Below, piece by piece: positions 21,749-25,033 of a stretch of DNA of 25,033 nucleotides (positions are counted from its first letter, which is position 1; each line of letters begins with the position of its first letter). The DNA comes from JADFNO01 sp965369945 (GTDB lineage: Bacteria; Planctomycetota; Phycisphaerae; Phycisphaerales; SM1A02): contig CBDUST010000032.1 in NCBI GenBank assembly GCA_965369945.1, positions 1-25,033 of the forward strand, given 5' to 3'. Position numbers and translations under genes: made by a program. Under the pieces are notes generated by a model. The model was not told the DNA's origin and searched no databases. It saw only the letters and a list, made by a program, of their open reading frames with translations.

Positions 21749-24112
21749 ATGCCACTTCGCTTTACCAATCGTATTCTGGATCATCTCCAGCACTCCTACT
21801 ACCGCCCGTCGGTGCCCAAGGCGATCGCGCGCGATCTCGATATCGAGGCCGACGACCGTCCGATCTTTGACGAAGCGATCGAGATGCTTGCCGAAGAAGC
21901 GCGCATCGAGATTGGGCGGGACGAGTTGGTGCGGCTGCCGGGCTATCCCGAGGAAGTAACGGGCGTGTTTCGACTCAACCAGCGCGGGTTCGGATTCGTT
22001 ATACCCGACACCGCGTATCGTGATGGCGACTTGTTCGTGCCGCGCGGTGCGACCCGTGACGCTATTTCCCGCGATCGCGTGCGCGCCAAAGTCGTGCGGC
22101 GATCGCGGCGCGGTGAGGTTCGCCCCGGACGCAGTCCATTCACCGGCCAAATCGTTGAAGTACTCGTGCGCGGGCGCGATCACTTTGTCGGTGCGCTGTT
22201 TGAACGAGGGGGGCAATGGTTCGTCGAGCCGGATGGCAAATCGCTCTACGAGGCGGTGCTGATTCGAGATCCACACGCTAAGAACGCCAAGGCCGGCGAC
22301 AAGGTTGTCATCGAATTGCTGCACTATCCGGATGAACAGTATGTGACGGAGGGCGTGATTACGGAAGTGCTGGGCGAAGCGGGTCGGCCGGACGTCGAAA
22401 CGCAAGCGGTGATCGTCGCCCATGGTTTGCGCACCGAGTTTGAAGATGCCGCGGTAGAAGAAGCGCGGGCCGCTGCTCGATCGTTTGACAAAGAGGAGGC
22501 CGGCGGTTTCGTCGATCGTGAAGATATCACCGATGTATTCACGTTCACGATTGATCCGCCCGACGCGAAAGATTTTGATGATGCCATTTCGCTTGCGTAT
22601 GACGCCGACGCCAAGGAATGGACGCTCGGCGTACACATCGCGGACGTTGCACACTTTGTCGGGCGGGGGACCTCGCTCGATGAGGAGGCGAGGCTTCGCG
22701 GAAACAGCGTGTACCTGCCGAGATTGGTGATCCCCATGTTGCCGGAGGTGCTCTCCAACGGCGTGTGCTCGTTGCAAGAGGGTGTGACGCGCCTGACCAA
22801 GTCAGCATTCATCACCTTCGATCACCGTGGCAAAGTGCGCGATCAACGACTCGCTGCGACCGTCATTCGCTCGAACAAACGATTGACGTATCTCGAAGCG
22901 CAAGCGCTGATCGATGGCAATGAGAGTGAAGCTCGCAAACATGCGCGCACTGAAGTGAACTACACCGAGGAGTTAGTCAAGACGCTCAAGCAGTGCGACA
23001 AGCTCGCTCGGGTTCTGCGCTCACGGCGAATGCGCGACGGCATGATCGTATTGGCGCTACCGGATGTGGAGCTGGTTTTCGATGATGAAGGACATGTGAT
23101 TGATGCTGTGCCCGAAGACGATGCGTTTACTCATAAGATCATCGAGATGTTCATGGTCGAGGCGAACGAAGCGCTTGCTCGGGCATTCGATTCGCTGACC
23201 GTGCCGATCCTTCGGCGGATTCACCCCGAACCCGTGCCCGGCGACATTGAAGAGCTGCGCCTGTACGCGCGCGTGGCGAAGGTGAATCTCCCAGCCGAGC
23301 CCAGCCGTGAGGATTTGCAACGATTGTTGGAAGCGACGAAGGACACGCCTGCTTCGCGTGCGATTCACTTCGCTGTATTGCGGACGCTGACCAAAGCGTC
23401 GTACAGCCCCGCAATCATCGGGCACTTTGCGCTCGCGTCCGATCATTACGCGCACTTCACGAGTCCGATCCGTCGATACCCCGATCTTTCGCTTCACCGC
23501 GCGATGGAAGCATATTTGGATGCAACCGAGAACGGGCACAAGGTTCCAGGCGGGCGCAAGTGGCGCGAGCTTGCCAAGCGTCTTGCCCAAGATGATCGTG
23601 TGCTCGATGAAAGCGCGCTGATTGAACTCGGGCGTCATTGCAGTGAGACCGAGGTTGAAGCGACCGCTGCTGAGCGCGAGCTGCGTGATTTCCTGGTTAT
23701 GCAGTTTCTCCAGGAGCATCATCTCGGCGATGAGCTTCCCGGCGTCATCACGGGATTGGTAAGCAGCGGCGTATTCGTTTCCATCGAACGATTCCTGGTT
23801 GAAGGGATGGTCAAAACAACCGATATGCCGCAGTCCGGCGGGCACGACGATCGATGGATTGCTAACGATCGTACAGGTAGGATCACGGCGCAGCGCAGCG
23901 GCGCATCGCTCGGCATCGGTGACATCGTAACGGTGCAGATTGTTCGTGTTGACCTTGCGTCACGACATCTTGATTTGCGCATTACGCAGCTTCCCAAAGC
24001 AAATCGCCGCAACCTTGTGAGCACACGAACTCGATCCGAAGGCTCGGGTAAACGAATCGAAGGCAAGCGCAAAGGCTACAAACAAGGCCGGCGCGGCCGC
24101 AAAGGACGTTAG
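21749..24112 (+). CDS. rnr: Ribonuclease R (VacB/RNase II family)
   Basis: A 3'-5' processive exoribonuclease that degrades structured RNA in the cytoplasm. The 787-aa product shows, in order: a winged-helix N-terminus (about 1-62), cold-shock domains with GVFRLNQRGFGFVIPD (72-87) and FTGQIVEVL, and the RNB catalytic domain from about 258 with DPPDAKDFDDAIS (269-281), whose Asp residues bind Mg2+. LGVHIADVAHFV, RGNSVYLP, HFTSPIRRYPDLSLHR and a C-terminal S1 domain (PGVITGLVSSGVFVSIE through LGIGDIVTVQIVRVD) follow. The end is a basic Lys/Arg/Gly tail (KGYKQGRRGRKGR) as in other RNase R proteins. The length is normal. ATG 21749 fits the conserved N-terminus. Confidence 0.96.
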   Translation: MPLRFTNRILDHLQHSYYRPSVPKAIARDLDIEADDRPIFDEAIEMLAEEARIEIGRDELVRLPGYPEEVTGVFRLNQRGFGFVIPDTAYRDGDLFVPRGATRDAISRDRVRAKVVRRSRRGEVRPGRSPFTGQIVEVLVRGRDHFVGALFERGGQWFVEPDGKSLYEAVLIRDPHAKNAKAGDKVVIELLHYPDEQYVTEGVITEVLGEAGRPDVETQAVIVAHGLRTEFEDAAVEEARAAARSFDKEEAGGFVDREDITDVFTFTIDPPDAKDFDDAISLAYDADAKEWTLGVHIADVAHFVGRGTSLDEEARLRGNSVYLPRLVIPMLPEVLSNGVCSLQEGVTRLTKSAFITFDHRGKVRDQRLAATVIRSNKRLTYLEAQALIDGNESEARKHARTEVNYTEELVKTLKQCDKLARVLRSRRMRDGMIVLALPDVELVFDDEGHVIDAVPEDDAFTHKIIEMFMVEANEALARAFDSLTVPILRRIHPEPVPGDIEELRLYARVAKVNLPAEPSREDLQRLLEATKDTPASRAIHFAVLRTLTKASYSPAIIGHFALASDHYAHFTSPIRRYPDLSLHRAMEAYLDATENGHKVPGGRKWRELAKRLAQDDRVLDESALIELGRHCSETEVEATAAERELRDFLVMQFLQEHHLGDELPGVITGLVSSGVFVSIERFLVEGMVKTTDMPQSGGHDDRWIANDRTGRITAQRSGASLGIGDIVTVQIVRVDLASRHLDLRITQLPKANRRNLVSTRTRSEGSGKRIEGKRKGYKQGRRGRKGR

Positions 24113-24123
24113 AAGATCAAATC

Positions 24124-24140
24124 CACCCGTTTAGCGGGTG
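24124..24140 (+). terminator. Hairpin after rnr
   Basis: CACCCG (24124-24129) pairs with CGGGTG (24135-24140) over TTTAG, 11 nt after the rnr stop. A second small palindrome GACGC-GCA-GCGTC lies next to it (24140-24152). No T-tract follows. It lies between convergent genes and may help end both transcripts. Confidence 0.4.
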
Positions 24141-24181
24141 ACGCGCAGCGTCCCTTCTTCGGCGACCATATGCCCACCCGA

Positions 24182-25033
24182 TCACCCCCAATTAGCGAGC
24201 AGAATCAGCACATCACCCGCGCTGACCGTGTAATCGCCGTTTAGGTCACCGATGCAGTCGTCACAGTCATCGCACGGCCCCCAATTCGCCAGCAGGATGA
24301 GCAGATCACCCGCGCCAACCGTGCCATCCCCATTGAGGTCGCCGAGGATCGTCTCCGCACAGACGATCCATTTGGCAACGCTCTGTGACGAGAAGTCGCC
24401 TGCAAAGCTGAAGTCGCCGCTGGCAAACAGAGCTGGTCCATCGCCGGTTCCATCATCAAAGACTTCCAGTGCCCAGGCTCTTGGAGGAGAGCCTATCCCA
24501 TTGTCGTGAAGCCCCTGTCCTACTGCGGACCAAGTGATTCCATCCCACCGTGCGATGTTCTGAACATCAACGCCGCCGGCACTCGCGAACCTCCCCGCGA
24601 TATAGAGGGCAGGATGGTCGCTCAATCCATCGTCGAAGACTCGCAACGAAAGGACATTGGTAGATGGAAGACCGCCACCGATCCCACCGCCGGGTAGCGC
24701 CGACCACTGCTTGCCGTCCCATCTGGCGATGCGATCGGCTTGAACTCCTCCAGCTGTTGAGAAACTTCCGATGGCATACAGGGCCGGGCCGGAGCCATCG
24801 TCGTACGGAACCAGGGAGGCTACCCAATCATCCATGCCACTTCCAAGCGGTGACCATTGCACGCCATCCCACTTGGCAATGTAGTTAGTCTGGATCCTTC
24901 CGGACATGATGGTGAAGTCGCCGGCTGCGTAGAGTGCAGGTCCACCGCCGGAACCGTCATCCCACACGGTCAGGCCCCTGATGCGGTCGTTCGCTCCTCC
25001 ACCGGCGAGTGGCGCCCATTCGGCGCCGTTCCA
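24182..25033 (-). CDS. Dockerin-bearing repeat (beta-propeller-like) protein, C-terminal part
   Basis: Likely a secreted or surface protein; the N-terminus is beyond the window and the frame is open to base 25033 (283 residues visible). It consists of repeats with IARWDG-x-x-W-S (seen as IAKWDGVQWS, IARWDGKQWS, IARWDGITWS) every ~50-58 residues, each followed by VFDDG...PALY-x-x-G-x-F. These units resemble Kelch-like or delta-60-type propeller blades. Residues 231-252 and 262-283 are two dockerin type I-like calcium-binding repeats (LNGDGTVGAGDLL and LNGDYTVSAGDVL), each ending LILLANWG and separated by a CDDCDDC linker. The C-terminus is the final ANWG. Dockerin endings of this kind are common in planctomycete exoproteins. 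No cohesin partner is visible. Function unknown. Confidence 0.85.
   Translation of the reverse strand, partial: WNGAEWAPLAGGGANDRIRGLTVWDDGSGGGPALYAAGDFTIMSGRIQTNYIAKWDGVQWSPLGSGMDDWVASLVPYDDGSGPALYAIGSFSTAGGVQADRIARWDGKQWSALPGGGIGGGLPSTNVLSLRVFDDGLSDHPALYIAGRFASAGGVDVQNIARWDGITWSAVGQGLHDNGIGSPPRAWALEVFDDGTGDGPALFASGDFSFAGDFSSQSVAKWIVCAETILGDLNGDGTVGAGDLLILLANWGPCDDCDDCIGDLNGDYTVSAGDVLILLANWG

Noticed and set aside
21623..22777. Long minus-strand open frame (384 codons) opposite the rnr start
   Set aside because: It overlaps two well-supported plus-strand genes and has no recognisable domain.
1..25033. CRISPR array, tRNA genes, rRNA, insertion sequences or integrase
   Set aside because: I saw no regular repeat-spacer array, no tRNA-like cloverleaf, no rRNA stretch and no transposase or integrase motif on either strand.

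Overview
The window looks like chromosomal DNA of a GC-rich planctomycete, most likely of the Phycisphaerae type. Three things suggest this. A secreted-type protein ends in two dockerin-like LNGDGTV...DLLILLANWG repeats (24182-25033). A membrane protein carries the short N-terminal CxxCGY...RCPECG zinc ribbon common in that phylum (12234-13166). The intergenic DNA contains GTGGCACGGGCATCC-type palindromes. This placement is an inference; no rRNA or other definitive marker is present.

Layout. 1-4951: leuS (5' part only), folC, a LOG-family Rossmann protein, galK and a TrmH/SpoU-type RNA methyltransferase overlapping galK by ATGA. 5003-6967: a promoter, then a Na+/phosphate cotransporter and a PhoU-like gene as a two-gene phosphate unit. 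6968-7323: a spacer with a long REP-like inverted repeat. 7337-10063: mgtE (Mg2+ channel), hpt (purine salvage) and a GTGA-overlapping PH-domain membrane protein. 10083-12127 (minus strand): a MoxR AAA+ ATPase and an unknown polytopic membrane protein. 12234-13166: the zinc-ribbon membrane protein. 13325-14154: a two-gene cassette of a small unknown protein and a dCTP-deaminase/dUTPase-family protein, of lower G+C. 14552-21379: a chaperone supercluster (groEL1, an unknown gene, hicB, hicA, groES, a divergent groEL2, dnaJ, grpE; no dnaK in view). 21382-24112: an FmdB-type zinc ribbon and RNase R. 24182-25033: the C-terminal part of a dockerin-bearing repeat protein.

The most striking element is regulatory. 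Between folC and leuS, on the minus strand, there is a promoter-like pair, an 18-codon ORF (MCAISPQLRPLLLGPTDG) with four Leu codons, three of them consecutive, and a 10-bp GC-rich hairpin followed by CTTTATTTTT just before leuS. This is the architecture of a ribosome-mediated transcription attenuator, here on a leucyl-tRNA synthetase gene.

A second recurrent signal is a TAnnnT -10 hexamer placed 7-9 nt upstream of a start codon that has no Shine-Dalgarno. It occurs at the leuS leader ORF, folC, trmH, mgtE, the zinc-ribbon gene and rnr, which suggests leaderless mRNAs. Genes that look operon-internal (phoU, groEL1, hicB, groES) carry GGAG-type sites, and so does the LOG gene.

The unknown 245-aa gene plus hicBA, and the small-ORF/Dcd cassette on the other side of groEL1, are lower in G+C than the chaperone genes and are the best candidates for acquired accessory DNA.
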